Source: Antilocapra americana
Taxonomy: Eukaryota; Chordata; Mammalia; Artiodactyla; Antilocapridae
Length of the DNA stretch: 64,000 nt
NCBI GenBank assembly: GCA_007570785.1
Contig: ML664175.1
Span: 13,032,284 to 13,096,283 of the forward strand
Direction: 5' to 3'
Below the pieces are notes generated by a model. The model was not told the origin of the DNA. It made no database searches and worked only from the letters and a program-made list of their open reading frames with translations. This document shows positions 1 to 10,874 of the stretch, in pieces. The position numbers were made by a program, and so were the translations under genes. The number at the start of each line of letters is the position of its first letter. Positions within the stretch are counted from its first letter, which is position 1.

Positions 1-670
1 GTGCTAGTCATGTAGATTCATCAGTTTTTGCCCCCCGCCAAAAAAAGCATTTGAGAACTTTCAATAAAAAAGATTGTTTGTCAAGGCTAGGGGAGAAAAC
101 ATTCTCTAATTAGTTTACTCAAGTATTAAGTATGACATCTAGAATCTCAATATTAGCAAAAATGTGATAATTATAGCTGGAAGGGTTTTTTATTGAATGT
201 AAATTCATGTATAACACTTTTAGCATATCTCACTCCCTATTGTTATTTCTCATGCTGTGTTCACACATAACTGGACGCCCGTGGGCTCTGCTCTGAAACC
301 TGATCTCAAATTCACAGCCTCCATCCTTCCTTTTAAAGTAGTTGTAGTTCAGCAACAAGCTGACAAAGCACATGTCCATCTGGAGAGAAGATGCACCTTT
401 GAGAGATTCTGCTGACTGGGGATCACCCCACCCTTCAGGATGCCCAGGCTGCTCCAGAAGCGGCTTTCTATATTAAACGGGGTCCCGTGTCCCATCACTG
501 TTCCACATGGAGGGCTCTGGGTGTTTTACATCAACCACTGTGACCCAGTTGGCTGTCAACTCAGTGAAAGAGCTTGCCAACTCAATCTAGTTATTGGCCT
601 GAAGACGGAGGACAGAAGCAGGGAACATGTGTTTGGTATTAAAGTGGGTCAATTTTGTGCAAACAAGCAT
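1..670. other. unique sequence, no gene seen
   Basis: AT-rich single-copy-looking DNA. The reading frame that starts near 440 has no family resemblance and runs into a MIR repeat, so I do not call it a gene. No promoter, splice pair or repeat is visible. Confidence 0.6.
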
Positions 671-825
671 TTGTTCATTTTACACTCACAGCATCCTTAT
701 TTTATAGAGGAGGATCCTGGGACTGGGACAGGGTACCTGACTTGCCCCAAATCATGTGATTAGTGAATGGCACAACCAGAATTGAAAGGTGGGTCTGCCT
801 CACATCAGAGCCTGTGTTCTGCTCT
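670..825 (+). repeat. MIR SINE (old mammalian)
   Basis: The order of short blocks follows the MIR core and 3' half in sense orientation: a 'tttatagaggaggat' block where MIR has its oligo 'ttacagatgaggaaact', then a 'gacttgcccc' block, a 'gattagtgaatggcacaacc' block and a final 'agcctgtgttctgct'. It is highly diverged, as expected for a copy older than the ruminant lineage. Confidence 0.75.
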
Positions 826-2879
826 CTCTAGGACTTGCTGGGGTTGGGGGAAGGGACAGTGGAGAGAGATCTACCAAGAAACAAATACACACAGGTCCAA
901 ATGAGAGCTGACCACATACAGCTACTCCTAAATATCAACATATCATTGTGGGCTCCTGTAGTAAATATTGAGATATGGTAATGTTTGGTGTCTGGTTTAT
1001 TTTACTTTAAGGGAGGAGCTGGCAACCATTCATTGGTCTTCTAGGATTATAATCTCAAATGCCTACAGGGGCCAAGCTTTTCTGAGACATTAGGAAGAAG
1101 TGGAGACCAGGATGGCCTGGAGAGAACAGCCCCTTCTACATGACCAGCACCTGGAGAGAATAGCCCAGAGCTATATAACGAGTATCTCGGGTCACTATGG
1201 GCAATGTGCTCAATGTACAGAGCTTTGCATTTTTCCAAATATGTCAGAAACTTTTTATGTGAATACTGCAGATTTGCATTAAAGTTGGCAACCATTAAAA
1301 TCTTTTCCCAATTGTCTGAGCGAAAAAAAAGAAGTCATGTTTGTAAGCCTGATTTAGTCTTGGCCCTTTGCTTTGCCAACTTCCGGTCTAGATGATATAC
1401 CTGTCAGACCTGATAAGGTGGGAAGGCCCTCAGTTAGGGCAGCCCTTGAAGTGTAATAGACATAGCTAATGGTTGCCACCATGCATTTGGTGAAGAAATA
1501 CCTTGTCCATTTCTGTAGCATGTAGTGTTCATCTAACATTACTTTTTGGAAAACAATCATCACAAATTCTATGTTAAAATATGTACAGCTTCAAAACCAA
1601 TGATCAGGGAAGTGGGCACGAGGTCAGAGGGATTTTAAAGGTTAGCAAAATAGACAAACTAGTTCAGGAGAGTAATAAAAGGTGCTGGCTGGTATTAAGC
1701 AAACCCTTAACAAGAGTCCCATTCCAACCACCAAGGAGAGACCTATTACAGGATTCTCTAGTGGACCATTTTATTTTCAGAGTGAACACATTTCCCATGA
1801 TCCATCCTTTCCCCCACCTCTTTCCTTTTCACCTCATTACCACCTTGTCTCTCAGGATACTGATTCAGTCACAGACCAATTCTAGCTGCATTTTATTACT
1901 GAAATCATCCTCTTGCAAATGAGGAAATTGAAAGTGAAGCATAATCTCGTGCTTTTAGCCATGTGGGCTCAGACACCCCGAAGTACATCTTCAGATAACC
2001 TTACCATCTAGCAAGATGAGTGCTCTCACACGAAAATATGCTTCAGATGGAAGCATTTGAATGCACTTTCTTGCTTATGTAAACATGCAGATGCAGGGAC
2101 TTCTCATGGTGCTGTGTTGAGAAGTGAAGGAAACAAATTATAATGAGCTCACAGATGTGAGAGAATGTTTGGGGAAATCTTGTATTACCAGTTGGTTGTT
2201 AATATTTTTAATGTATCTCTCCAACCAGGCACTACCTTACAAGAAATTAATTGTAGCAGAAAAATGCTCCTAGGAAAGCAGCTCAAGTGTATAATTTTGT
2301 AAGTCCAAATAAAACCATTTTGCTGCTATTTGTGGAAGGGAAGTTGTGACCTCTCTAGACCAGGATGAGGTAGAGAATTCCATGGTCTGAGAAATTTTTG
2401 ATGAAATCCAAGATTTAAGCTCAGGCTGTTGATTCTGCAATTTTATTGGCAGTGGCATAGTTTAGTAAGCAGCAGAATGGGTACTCTTGACCTTGGGCAA
2501 GGTCAGGCTATTTAAGCTGTTATAGAGGGTGTGTCTCAAAAAATTGATGAGACATTTCAATCCCCAGACCACTCTCATCAGCTATGTGAACCCTGGGCAC
2601 ATAAGTTCCTTAACACATTACTGACCAGGGGATTTTTTTCAGAAATTAACTCCTGTGACTGACATTTAATATTAAAATGTCACTAGACAATAACCTTATG
2701 GTAACAAAAGATGTTTGCATAGGTCTCTGGTCAATAATGTGGTTAATAGCTCTGAACATTATTTTCCTTGTGTCTAAAAGTGAGGGTGAAGATTTTTGAA
2801 AAATCACAATAATAGCTAACTTACTGCTTATACTCTCTAAGCCAGAAAGCTCAGTACTACGTGTACTACACATCTTGTG
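826..2879. other. unique sequence, no gene seen
   Basis: Two kilobases with no recognisable repeat, apart from a faint MIR-like block near 1890-1980 that I could not secure. The short reading frames on both strands overlap one another and have no family resemblance. Confidence 0.55.
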
Positions 2880-3082
2880 TGTTAGTCAGTCAGTCGTGTC
2901 TAGCTCTTTGTGACTCCATGGACTATAGCCTGCCAGACTCCTCTGTCTATGGAATTCTCCAGGCAAGGATCCTGGAGGGGTAACCATTCCCTTCTCTAGG
3001 GAATCTTCCTGATGCAGGGATCAAACCCAGGTCTCCTGTATTGCAGGCAGATTCTTTACCATCTGAGCCACAAGGGAAGCCC
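2880..3082 (-). mobile_element. Bov-tA SINE
   Basis: Antisense copy of the ruminant tRNA-headed SINE. It opens with the BovB-derived tail (words such as 'gtgactccatggactatagc' and 'ctccaggcaagga') and closes with the tRNA-like head read backwards, ending in 'gggaagccc'. Full length or nearly so. The tRNA-like part is a SINE promoter relic, not a tRNA gene. Confidence 0.95.
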
Positions 3083-3257
3083 ATTACGTACCTTGTCTCA
3101 CTTATTAACCGTTAACAACACTGATGATTTATAAAGTTGATTAAAAACAACTGACAATAATACCATCTTCATAGGGTCATCATGTCGATTAAATGACAGA
3201 AAATGGATTAAAGCTCTTTACCAGTTAAAATACATACAAATGTTAATTACAAAATAT

Positions 3258-3705
3258 TGTTAAAAACAAGGCAACAGGCCCAAAATGGAGTTGCTAAGCC
3301 CTATGGCACCAAACTGAGATTTAATTACAGTTTCAGCTCAGAAATGGAATCTTAAAGAGTCAAGCAAGAATTCCCCGATCAACACTAGTTAGGTAATCTG
3401 CCTGACAGACCCTTCATACAAAGGTGTGAAGTCATTTTGGTCCTGTCTTACTCTTTGTGACTTCATGGACTATAGCCAGCCAGGCTTCTCTGTCCATGAG
3501 ATTCTCCAGGCAAGAATACTGGAGTGTATTCATGCCTTCCTCCAGGGAACTTCCTTGTCTCCACTCCCTTTTAAAAGTCTACACCTCCCTAGAGCTCCTT
3601 TCTTTCTGCTACATTGGATGCTGTCAATTTTTGTTTAAATAAAAAAAATTTTATTTGTTAAATAAACTCATTTTTTTAACATATACCTCAGTTTACCTTT
3701 GAACA
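3258..3705 (+). repeat. ERV 5' LTR with SINE insert
   Basis: Begins 'tgttaaaaacaag' and ends 'ctttgaaca'. It matches 10529-10870 block by block: an 'aaatggagtt' block, 'tcagtttca', 'gatcaacact', 'acttccttg', 'ctacattggat' and a terminal 'cctcagttta'. A Bov-A piece of about 110 bases interrupts it at 3437-3550; without that piece the length (about 335) fits the other LTR. An 'aataaa' lies at 3638, upstream of the presumed polyadenylation area. The two LTRs are visibly diverged, which indicates an old insertion. Confidence 0.78.
3437..3550 (-). mobile_element. Bov-A fragment inside LTR
   Basis: Short antisense piece of the BovB-derived SINE body ('ctttgtgacttcatggacta', 'ctccaggcaagaatactgga'). 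It lacks the tRNA-like head. The matching region of the second LTR is uninterrupted, so this is a later insertion. Confidence 0.8.
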
Positions 3706-4385
3706 GCTTTGGTGTCAGAAGAGGGACCCCAGACCAACCCCAAGTGCAACAAGCGACTAGGCGTATGCACCTGTGAGCCCCTTAGGCTCACTGCTTCTAG
3801 AGGTGTGGGTAAGTCCCTCTCTTGGATCCTAGCTCCACAGCTTTTGTGCTATGAACTTTCAGACTATTTGAGCATTTTTTTCTAGACTGGGTCTGGAAAG
3901 CAGCTGGAGCCAGACAGTTTGACTTGAATATTGGACCAGGTCCCGGGTCAGACTGGGTCTGACTTAAGCTGGATTGGGTTCAGCATGAGGCCTGGGGTGA
4001 ATAAAATTTTGTTTTAAGATTGAACGATCAGGTTAAACTTTCCAAAGATAGTCTTGAAGTACAGCGGCCACAGTGGAGAACTTTCTAACTAGATAAGCTT
4101 ATCCAGTTAGGAGGTGCCCTAAAGGAACAGGGATCTCAACCAAGCCCTCACTATGAAGAGTAGAGGAAAAATTATTTTTCCTCCTCTCTAGTTTCTGGTG
4201 ACCAGGATGAGACCCACTAGGACACCCACTCTCCAGATCTGCAGACAGGATCCTGGGAAAACTGGCAGATGCCATAGAGGGTGGGAATTCTTATCAGAGT
4301 CAGCTGTCCCAGATCACTATCTGTAGTGACTGGTAGAGAGGGGAAGGTACAATTTTACCTTCTTCTTCTTTCCAAATTCAGATTG
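3706..4385 (+). other. ERV leader, PBS-like start
   Basis: Directly after the LTR end comes 'tttggtgtcagaagaggga', the place and style of a class I ERV primer binding site. The following G/C-rich leader contains repeated 'gactgggtctg'-type words and a stretch near 4190-4270 that reads like the start of an ERV gag region, but it holds no open frame. I cannot name the priming tRNA without a tRNA comparison. Confidence 0.6.
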
Positions 4386-4407
4386 GCAGGAAAAACATTT
4401 ATAAGGA

Positions 4408-4611
4408 GGGCTGCCCTGGTGGCTCAGAGGTAAAGGATTCACCTGCAACGTAGAAGATACAGGTTTGATCCCTGGATTGGGAAGATGCCCTGGAGAAGGA
4501 AATCGCAACCCAACCCAGTATTCTTGCCTAGGAAATCCCATGGACAAAGGGGATTGGCAGGCTACAGCCCATAGCATTGCAGAAGAGTCGGACACGACTA
4601 AACAACAAGGT
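4408..4611 (+). mobile_element. Bov-tA SINE
   Basis: Sense copy: tRNA-like head 'ctgccctggtggctcagagg', then 'gatccctgg', 'ctggagaaggaaat', 'ccagtattcttgcc', and the tail 'gagtcggacacgacta'. Inserted in the provirus interior. Confidence 0.95.
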
Positions 4612-5049
4612 CTTTAAATTGTGACTCATGGATATGCCTAGGGTACCCACTGGTACCTTTCTCTCCCAGGACAGCTACTGCCTTCTTGTTAGTCTTGTTT
4701 TGTGCCCTGAGAACTTGGCTTGGCAACTGTCAGGTCAGGAGACCCAAAAATATGACAAGACAGAAATGTGGGTGGCTGCCCATTTGCAGATGGGTGTAGC
4801 TAGACAGAAATGTGGGTTGTACTCCATGAGCACTTGGGGTCTGGCTGACTGTTGCCAGCTCTCAGGGGAACTCTTGCTTATTCTTGGGAGTAGCTCAGAA
4901 GGATTCTTTACCACCTGGGCTATCAGGGAAGCCCTGTTATAAATGACAAAATTCTGTATAAAGACATTATTTACTACTAACAGGCAAGAGGATCCCACAC
5001 AGAAAAAATCTCAGTTTTGAAACAAAAGGGAATAGAGATTTAATCACCA
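4612..5049. other. provirus interior, unassigned
   Basis: No coding sense recognised. A 39-base stretch at 4898-4936 ('ctttaccacctgggctatca', then 'gggaagccctg') is an antisense tRNA-head fragment of a Bov-tA. A 'tagacagaaatgtggg' word occurs twice, near 4758 and 4801, which suggests a small local duplication. Confidence 0.5.
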
Positions 5050-5250
5050 TCTCTGTGCACTTTTGTGTCCAAATGTTTACAACCTCATAGACTGCAGCCC
5101 ACCAGGCTTCTCTGTCCATGGGATTTTCCAGGCAAGAATACTGGAGTGGGTTGCCATTTCCATCTCTCGGGGATCTTCCTGAACCAAGGATGGAACCCAC
5201 ATCTCCTGTATTGGCAGGCAGATTCTTTTCTGCTGAGCCATCAGGGAAGC
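5050..5250 (-). mobile_element. Bov-tA SINE
   Basis: Antisense copy with the tail part first ('agactgcagcccaccaggct') and the reversed tRNA-like head last ('gccatcagggaagc'). Near full length. Confidence 0.93.
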
Positions 5251-5708
5251 ACCAGCTCAGAAGGATAGTGTCTTTCTGAGTATCCCCACCACTTGTGGGG
5301 ACCCTCTTTTATGCATGTGATCATTAATATTGATGGGAATATTTACTATTTGTACCAGTTGAAACCTGAAAATATATTTAAAAAATAATTTATTTTAAAT
5401 CTATGGTCAAAAGTTGGCCAAAGTGGACGCTGATATTCAGAGCCTGAAAAGAACCTTGCTGAGACCTTCTTCCCTAACCTAAAACGAAACCATACCCAGA
5501 GAGAAATAAAAACATTCTGAAGCTTTATGTGTAAGAATTTACTAAAACATTCTGAAGAAACACATCTCTAAATCGAGAACATAGAAATCTTTTTGTTTCC
5601 CGCTGAGTTGAAGATCTTCTCTTTGATATATAGAAGCAAACTGAAGATGATACAGTTGGGTGAATGGGTGGACACTTTGATAACATTCAGCTTGCAACTC
5701 AATTTTCT
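5251..5708. other. provirus interior, unassigned
   Basis: AT-rich with no open frame of note. The 13-base word 'aaaacattctgaa' recurs about 35 bases apart, near 5509 and 5545. No viral domain recognised. Confidence 0.45.
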
Positions 5709-5985
5709 CTTTTTATTTTATATTGGAGTATAGCAGATTAACAATGTTGTGACAGTTTCAGGTGGACAACAAAGAGACTCAGCCAAACATATACATGTAT
5801 CCATTCTCTCCAAAACTCCCTTCCCATCCAGGCTGACACATAACAATGAGAAGTCCCTGTGCTCTACAGTAGGTCCTTGTTGGTTATCCATTTTAAATAT
5901 AGCACTGTATACATGTCAATCCCAAATTCCCTAACTATCCCTTCTCCATGTCTTTCTCCACTGGCAACCATAAGTTAGCAACCAA
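5709..5985 (-). mobile_element. L1 3' end fragment
   Basis: Antisense L1 3' UTR: a T-rich start, 'attggagtatagcagattaa', 'cagtttcaggtgga', 'acatgtatccattctc', 'ctacagtaggtccttgttgg' and 'tcaatcccaaattccctaac'. It is 5'-truncated and inserted in the provirus interior, in the opposite orientation. Confidence 0.88.
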
Positions 5986-6422
5986 ATTTTTTAAAGGAAT
6001 TGTAAACATCTGTACTGTTTTGCAAATCGTGTCTTTACAGGAACAGAAATGTGGCGCTAGAAACAATTCAAAGCCCACTTATCCTTTTTACCAATCCCAC
6101 ATCCTCTAGTATCATCTCATTAGGCTTGCAGATATTTTAAAAGACCTGGGGTCAGAGAACAAAAGTCCTTCTTGGTAGAACCTGCATTCTTCCTCTGCAT
6201 CTTTTGAGATGTAAGTATTCTTCCTGGTCTACTCCAGAAACCAAAGTAATTCTTATCAGAAGTAGGGGGGAAAAGGAAAGTCTATTTTGAAAACTTAGCC
6301 TATGAAAACCCCTAAAATCTCCTCAAATTTTAGTAAAAATTTAAGCCATGTAAGCAATTAAGCTTACTTTATACCAGCCACCAGAAACACAATTCGGATC
6401 CAATAGTTCTTTATAAACTACT
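5986..6422. other. provirus interior, unassigned
   Basis: Moderately AT-rich, without recognisable coding or repeat content. It ends at the first copy of the target duplication of the next SINE. Confidence 0.45.
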
Positions 6423-6655
6423 GAGTTTTGCATTAGAGCTTCCCAGGTGGCTCAGGGGTTAAGAATGCACCTGCCAATGCAGGAGATGTGGGTTCCATCC
6501 CTGGGTTACGAAGATCCTCTGGAGAAGGAAATAGCAACCCACTCCAGTATTGCCTGGAGAATTCCATGAGCAGAGGAGAGCCTGCTGGGCTACAGTCCAT
6601 GGGGTCACAAAGAGTCGGACACAACTAAGCATGCACACACAAGAGTTTTGCATTA
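6423..6655 (+). mobile_element. Bov-tA SINE with 13-bp TSD
   Basis: Sense Bov-tA (6436-6642) flanked by a perfect 13-base direct repeat, 'gagttttgcatta', at 6423-6435 and 6643-6655. The perfect duplication indicates a fairly recent target-primed insertion. The body carries all the usual blocks, ending 'gagtcggacacaactaagca'. Confidence 0.96.
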
Positions 6656-8033
6656 TGTTTCATGGCTAAAATTTAAAAACAAAGCTCTAAGATCTTTGTT
6701 TGCCTCTGCCTGTATGTTTACATATGTTGATGTGTATGTAATAAATGTGTTTTTTCCCTACCTCTGATGGTATTGCCAAAATTAATTTGTAATGAGCTCT
6801 ATTTACTTGGCTTAAAGACAAACAAGCATTGATATAAATCAAGTAAACACTGAGAAATAGACACTAACTGAAATGTTTCCAAGTTCATGTAATCTAGGGT
6901 TATCTTTAGTAAGTAAAAGATAGTTTAAATTTGTTGGTTTAATTAAAATAGACATGTCCTAGAGTTATCAGTAGTAAATAATACTTTTATTCTATCTAGG
7001 TTTACTGAAAATCAAATAAACCCATGTTATCTATTATGTAATTTGTCAGCAAGAAAGATAATTTAAGATGGTTAGCTGTTTAATGCCTCATGAAATTTTC
7101 ATGACTAAACATAATTGTTAAGAACTGAATTAAATAAATGTAAGTAGGACAAAGGTTTATAAATGAAGTTTTCAACCATAATTATGCTCTATGGTACGTT
7201 TATTCAAAAATAGTTTCCAAAATCTTTTTGGTAACTTAAAACCTTAATGTTATACTCAGATAAGTTAAATAATGGAAAATCATTAAATATCTAGATCATT
7301 TCCAAATAAGATAAAATAGTGAAACATTAATTACTGAATATAAGTTTATCTACTTTTGGCTTCCTCTATTAGAGGAACTAAAACAGTTTGCATTTATTAG
7401 TAAACATATTTTGGGCCATATTGGAAACTTATTATGAAGAAAAATATGCTTCTAGGAATTATGAAATACACTTATAAATTTGCCACGCTATAGAATGCTA
7501 GTGTAACAGACAGTCCACAATTGCTTACTTCTTAGTTTTCACTACAAATTAAGGATTCTAATGGCTAAAAATTCTAATTAATTTAGGCAATCAAGGCTAC
7601 TTAGAAATATTAAGGGTAAAAGGAAACAACTGTGTCTGAAAAATAAGTAAGGAAAATAAAGTTACAGCTTATTTCTTGTTTCACAAACAGAAAGAGTTAA
7701 ACGTCTTAGGACAAAATCTGAATGGATATGAAAAAGTTGTAGAAGCGTGTGGAAAAAGAATCTTGGGAAAGAAATTTTATGTGTGGTCAAGCTGATTAAG
7801 ATTAGAATGGATGCATGTACATTTTTCAAGAATGAGTTTTCACGTCAACAGTACACTGGTGCAAGGTTAGAATTTGGTTTTCTGTTAAAAGGACAAGGCT
7901 TTCTTAGATTATTGGCCTGCTTTTAATACAGAACTGTAACCAAAGGTTTTTCTTTACCTGTTAATTAATCTGCCTAAACAGCAAAGATGTTGGGTCACAC
8001 CAAAATAATTTACTATGTTTCATTTATCTTTAT
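6656..8033. other. AT-rich ERV interior
   Basis: About 1.4 kb of very AT-rich sequence with no frame over about 60 codons and none of the reverse transcriptase, protease or capsid motifs I would expect here. It continues across a SINE to 8880. It sits between the ERV leader and the integrase remnant, where gag and pol should be. It may be a captured non-coding filler of a non-autonomous ERV, or unrelated DNA. Confidence 0.5.
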
Positions 8034-8242
8034 TGTGCTAAGTCACTTCAGTTGTGTCCGACTCTTTGTAACCCTATGGACTATAGCCCACAGGCTTCTC
8101 TTGCCATGGGATTCTTCAGGCAGGAACAATGGAACTGATCGCCATGCCCTCCTGCAGGGATCGTGCCAAATCATGGATCAAACCCCCGTCTTTTACATCT
8201 CCTGCATTGGCAGGTGGGTTCTTTACCACTGCCACCACCTGA
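8034..8242 (-). mobile_element. Bov-tA SINE
   Basis: Antisense copy starting 'tgtgctaagtcacttcagtt' and ending with the reversed tRNA-like head ('ggcaggtgggttctttacca'). The middle is somewhat rearranged around 8130-8190. Confidence 0.92.
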
Positions 8243-8880
8243 ATGACTTTATTAGGTTTTTGATTATTTAAAATCTCATCTTCTCAATACTAAAAGCACT
8301 AGATTTTGTTCACAACTATGTAACCTTCCTATTTGCCTTTAACATCCTCTGCTATCACTTTGGTGAAATAGATAACTATTATTTTATAATGATGTGATAT
8401 TATTTAATCAAATGTTCAAAACATTTGACATAGTCTCAAGATCAAATTCTAAACTGCATCTTTTTGATCTCAAATGAACTTTGAGATTCCCTGGAGGGTC
8501 CCTGGGAAATCTCAAAAGGATCTGTCTCTCACTTTGTAAAAGAGATATATTAAACTATTAATGATTAGGTTTATTTGGTATGTTGCATTACAGGGGGAAC
8601 ATTGTCAAATAAACCTTCTTAGGTTATGTTTGTATGGATGCATGTTACTAATATGTTTTAGAACTGTACAAAATGTAAAAAAATCTAATATGCCCAGGTA
8701 TGATGGGGTCAGTCAAAATTCCAGTTATTATCCTAAAATGTTTTATGTCACAGAAATAACCAAATTTCCTTATCAATTCCATTGTAGTGAACTCTCAGGA
8801 AATCTTTAATCATGGGCATGTTTAAAAGTCTTTTGTCATTTACAGACAGTTATTGCTTCATTTCAATGATTTTGCAAAAG
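8243..8880. other. AT-rich ERV interior, continued
   Basis: Continuation of the AT-rich filler after the SINE. The 82-codon frame at 8561-8809 has no family resemblance and I do not call it. Coding sense appears only from about 8885. Confidence 0.5.
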
Positions 8881-9010
8881 TGAGATTCATGGAAAGGACC
8901 CTATCCAGTACTCTTGACCACTGACCCCGCTGTAAGATCAAGGTGTTGAAACTTGGGTGTATATTTCACAAATGAAGAAGGCTTCACTCGACATCTGGTC
9001 CTATGCAAAT
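8880..9010 (+). pseudogene. ERV integrase C-terminus remnant
   Basis: One frame reads 'GPYPVLLTT' followed by 'AV', which is the pattern of the integrase C-terminal domain of gammaretrovirus-like pol. After a frame change, a second frame continues with 'ETWVYISQMKKA', matching the expected tryptophan-rich block that follows. Known family role: the domain helps insert viral DNA into the host chromosome. Here only the last part of pol survives, with at least one frameshift, and no catalytic core lies upstream. It supports both the + orientation and the class I assignment. Confidence 0.68.
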
Positions 9011-9151
9011 GCAGAGGATCTCATAATCAAATTGGTTAAGAAGAGAAGTAACTGACATTGATGCAGACTGCTTTCTCCTGATGTTGGATCAAAGACATTT
9101 CTTTCCATTCCTCTGTCTCTCTCTGATCATCCTTTTCCTAATTCTCATACC

Positions 9152-10345
9152 ATGAAGCTCTTTATGCTTCTTTTGTTCAGTTTTTATCTCTCTCTGGCCT
9201 GGAAAGACAAGGCCATTGTTTACTGAATTCAGGCCATTGCAAGAGGAAGTAATGCAACCTCTAAACAACTGCTGGATTTGTCATGATGTTGGAGACCCTA
9301 TAGGTTGGTCCATCACAAACTTCCCTCTAATTTCAAATGCCTCAGTTTCTCTGCAACAAGTTCAGCTCTGTATCGTGTCAGACTCCCTCAGCCTGTGGGT
9401 CCATTTCCTTGTCTTAGATGACAATTCCAAGCCTGAACTTCCCTGGTGGACCAGTGCTTATGACTCTGTGCTTCCACTGCAGGGGCCACGGGTTCAATCT
9501 CTGGTGGGGGAACTAAGAGACATAACTAACAGACATATCGACATAACTCCCATATGTCCGTGAGGTGAGACCAAACTAAAACAACAACAGTATCAAGCCC
9601 AGGAGACCTGGCATCCAGGCTCTATACAAAGCAAGGGACACAGGTAAAGGGAACCTGAATCAAATGACCTGTGCAGTCTACAGAATCTTCCATTTTTCTG
9701 GCCTCTGTAGCAGTTACCTTTCCAATCCTGAGCTACTTCTCCAATGGGAATTATTGGGTGGCACTCATGATTCAAAATGAACCTCTAAATGACTTTGACT
9801 CAGTCTTGGTTTGGTGGCATGGGGCTTAACATAAGGACTCCATTTTGGTTCTTAAATAAAGCCTTCTCTGATAGATCCCTACTGCCCTGGCTGGAAGTTA
9901 GTGCAAATGAAGCTATGGTTAGGACTGTCTCCTTAACTTTTGAAGATACTGCCAAATCTGCTGCTTAAGGAACAGTTGACCAACAAGACTCCCTCGACTC
10001 TCTGGAGAAAGGTGTTCTTGGTACCACGGTAGCCCCATTTATCTTTTAGCCGAGCAAAGAGGTATTTGTGCTTTGACCAAAACCATTTGTGGCATTTCAA
10101 TTGACACTTTGGGGGAAGTTGAGGCTCAGATACAGAAGATCACTAAATAAGCCAGCTGGCTTAGTAAAATAACTCCTTCAGCAGGAATCCTTCATTGATT
10201 TATTTGATCCTGATTGGTTTGAGTCATGAGGATCATGGCTCCAAAGTACACTCTAGACAATGGAAATTATCCTGCTTATAATAATCATAGTAGTCTCCGC
10301 AGCAGCTAACCACCAAGCAAAGGATCTCCCTAAGACTAGAATGTC
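9152..10345 (+). pseudogene. ERV env remnant
   Basis: An ATG at 9152 opens a short frame with a hydrophobic signal-peptide-like run ('MKLFMLLLFSFYLSLA'). In another frame near 9270 a surface-subunit style CXXC motif ('CWIC') appears. After a CHR SINE (9434-9590) and a long decayed part, 10015-10300 encodes a transmembrane-subunit style stretch: a C-x6-C spacing ('CALTKTIC', the next cysteine of the usual pair being glycine), a heptad-like 'EVEAQIQKI' segment, a 'GSWLQS' membrane-proximal block and a strongly hydrophobic run. Most of the surface subunit is missing, and stops and frameshifts are frequent. The locus cannot encode an Env protein. Confidence 0.72.
9434..9590 (+). mobile_element. 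CHR-type SINE
   Basis: Sense copy of the cetartiodactyl tRNA-derived SINE: 'cttccctggtggaccagtgc', 'gactctgtgcttccactgca', 'ggttcaatctctggt', 'ggaactaagaga', then an A-rich tail with 'aaaacaacaacag'. It is inserted in the env remnant. Confidence 0.88.
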
Positions 10346-10528
10346 AGAAAAAGAATGAAGGGAATGACTGACTTTGAGAACATAAACCCAACACCGTGAT
10401 CTGTGAATATCACATAGATCATCAGCAGAAACACCAAGAAGTTTAGAGCAGAAGCTGGGAATAGCACTAATGCCTTACATTTCATTCACAACTCTCATTT
10501 AGGCTGAGAGTCTGATCAAAAGGGAGAT

Positions 10529-10870
10529 CGTCAAAAACAAGATAATAGGCCCCAAATGGAGTTCTTATGTTAAGCCCCATGTCACCAAACCAAGAATGAA
10601 TTATAGTTTCAGTTCTCCCAGAAATGTCTTAAATGAGTCAATCAGGAATCACTAGATCAACACTTTTAGGCAATCTACAGACCCCTGCCATCCCCTAAAG
10701 GAAAGTGACTTATAATCAACCTACTTTTTTGCCTAGTATAACTTCCTTGTTCCTGCTCTCTTCTGCCTATAAAATTCTATCTGCTAGATTGGATACTGCC
10801 CAATTCAAATCGATTTTTGCTCAAATAAATTCTTGAAATTTTTTAATATGCTTCAGTTTATCTTTTAACA
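10529..10870 (+). repeat. ERV 3' LTR
   Basis: Uninterrupted counterpart of the LTR at 3258-3705: starts 'cgtcaaaaacaag', ends 'tcttttaaca', with 'aaattcta' and 'caaataaattcttg' near its polyadenylation area. It directly follows the env remnant, as expected of a 3' LTR. A 'tcagaag' word soon after it (10885) echoes the PBS area of the first LTR. This leaves open the alternative that it is a 5' LTR of a second, lost element. Confidence 0.75.
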
Positions 10871-10874
10871 ACAT

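Larger units (their letters stand above)
3258..10870 (+). mobile_element. decayed class I ERV provirus
   Basis: Two related LTRs in the same orientation (3258-3705 and 10529-10870) bracket, in the expected order, a leader with a primer-binding-site-like start, an integrase C-terminal remnant, an env signal peptide, an env surface fragment and an env transmembrane fragment. The LTRs start TG or CG and end CA. The four bases outside them, 'atat' at 3254-3257 and 'acat' at 10871-10874, could be a target duplication differing by one transition. Gag and reverse transcriptase are not recognisable; an AT-rich stretch occupies their place. Frameshifts and stops break every coding remnant, so nothing here can be expressed as viral protein. 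Bov-tA, CHR and L1 pieces inserted into it show it predates them. Reading it as one provirus rather than two neighbouring elements is inference. Confidence 0.72.

Noticed and set aside
440..763. 107-codon + frame
   Set aside because: No family resemblance, and its second half runs through a MIR repeat.
8561..8809. 82-codon + frame in the AT-rich ERV interior
   Set aside because: No viral or host domain; composition-driven frame.
9216..9563. 115-codon + frame as a gene
   Set aside because: Only its first third has env-like sense; the rest is CHR SINE sequence. Treated as part of the env remnant.
3258..10870. Provirus as an active or coding virus
   Set aside because: All coding remnants are frameshifted and incomplete, gag and reverse transcriptase are not recognisable, and the LTRs are strongly diverged.
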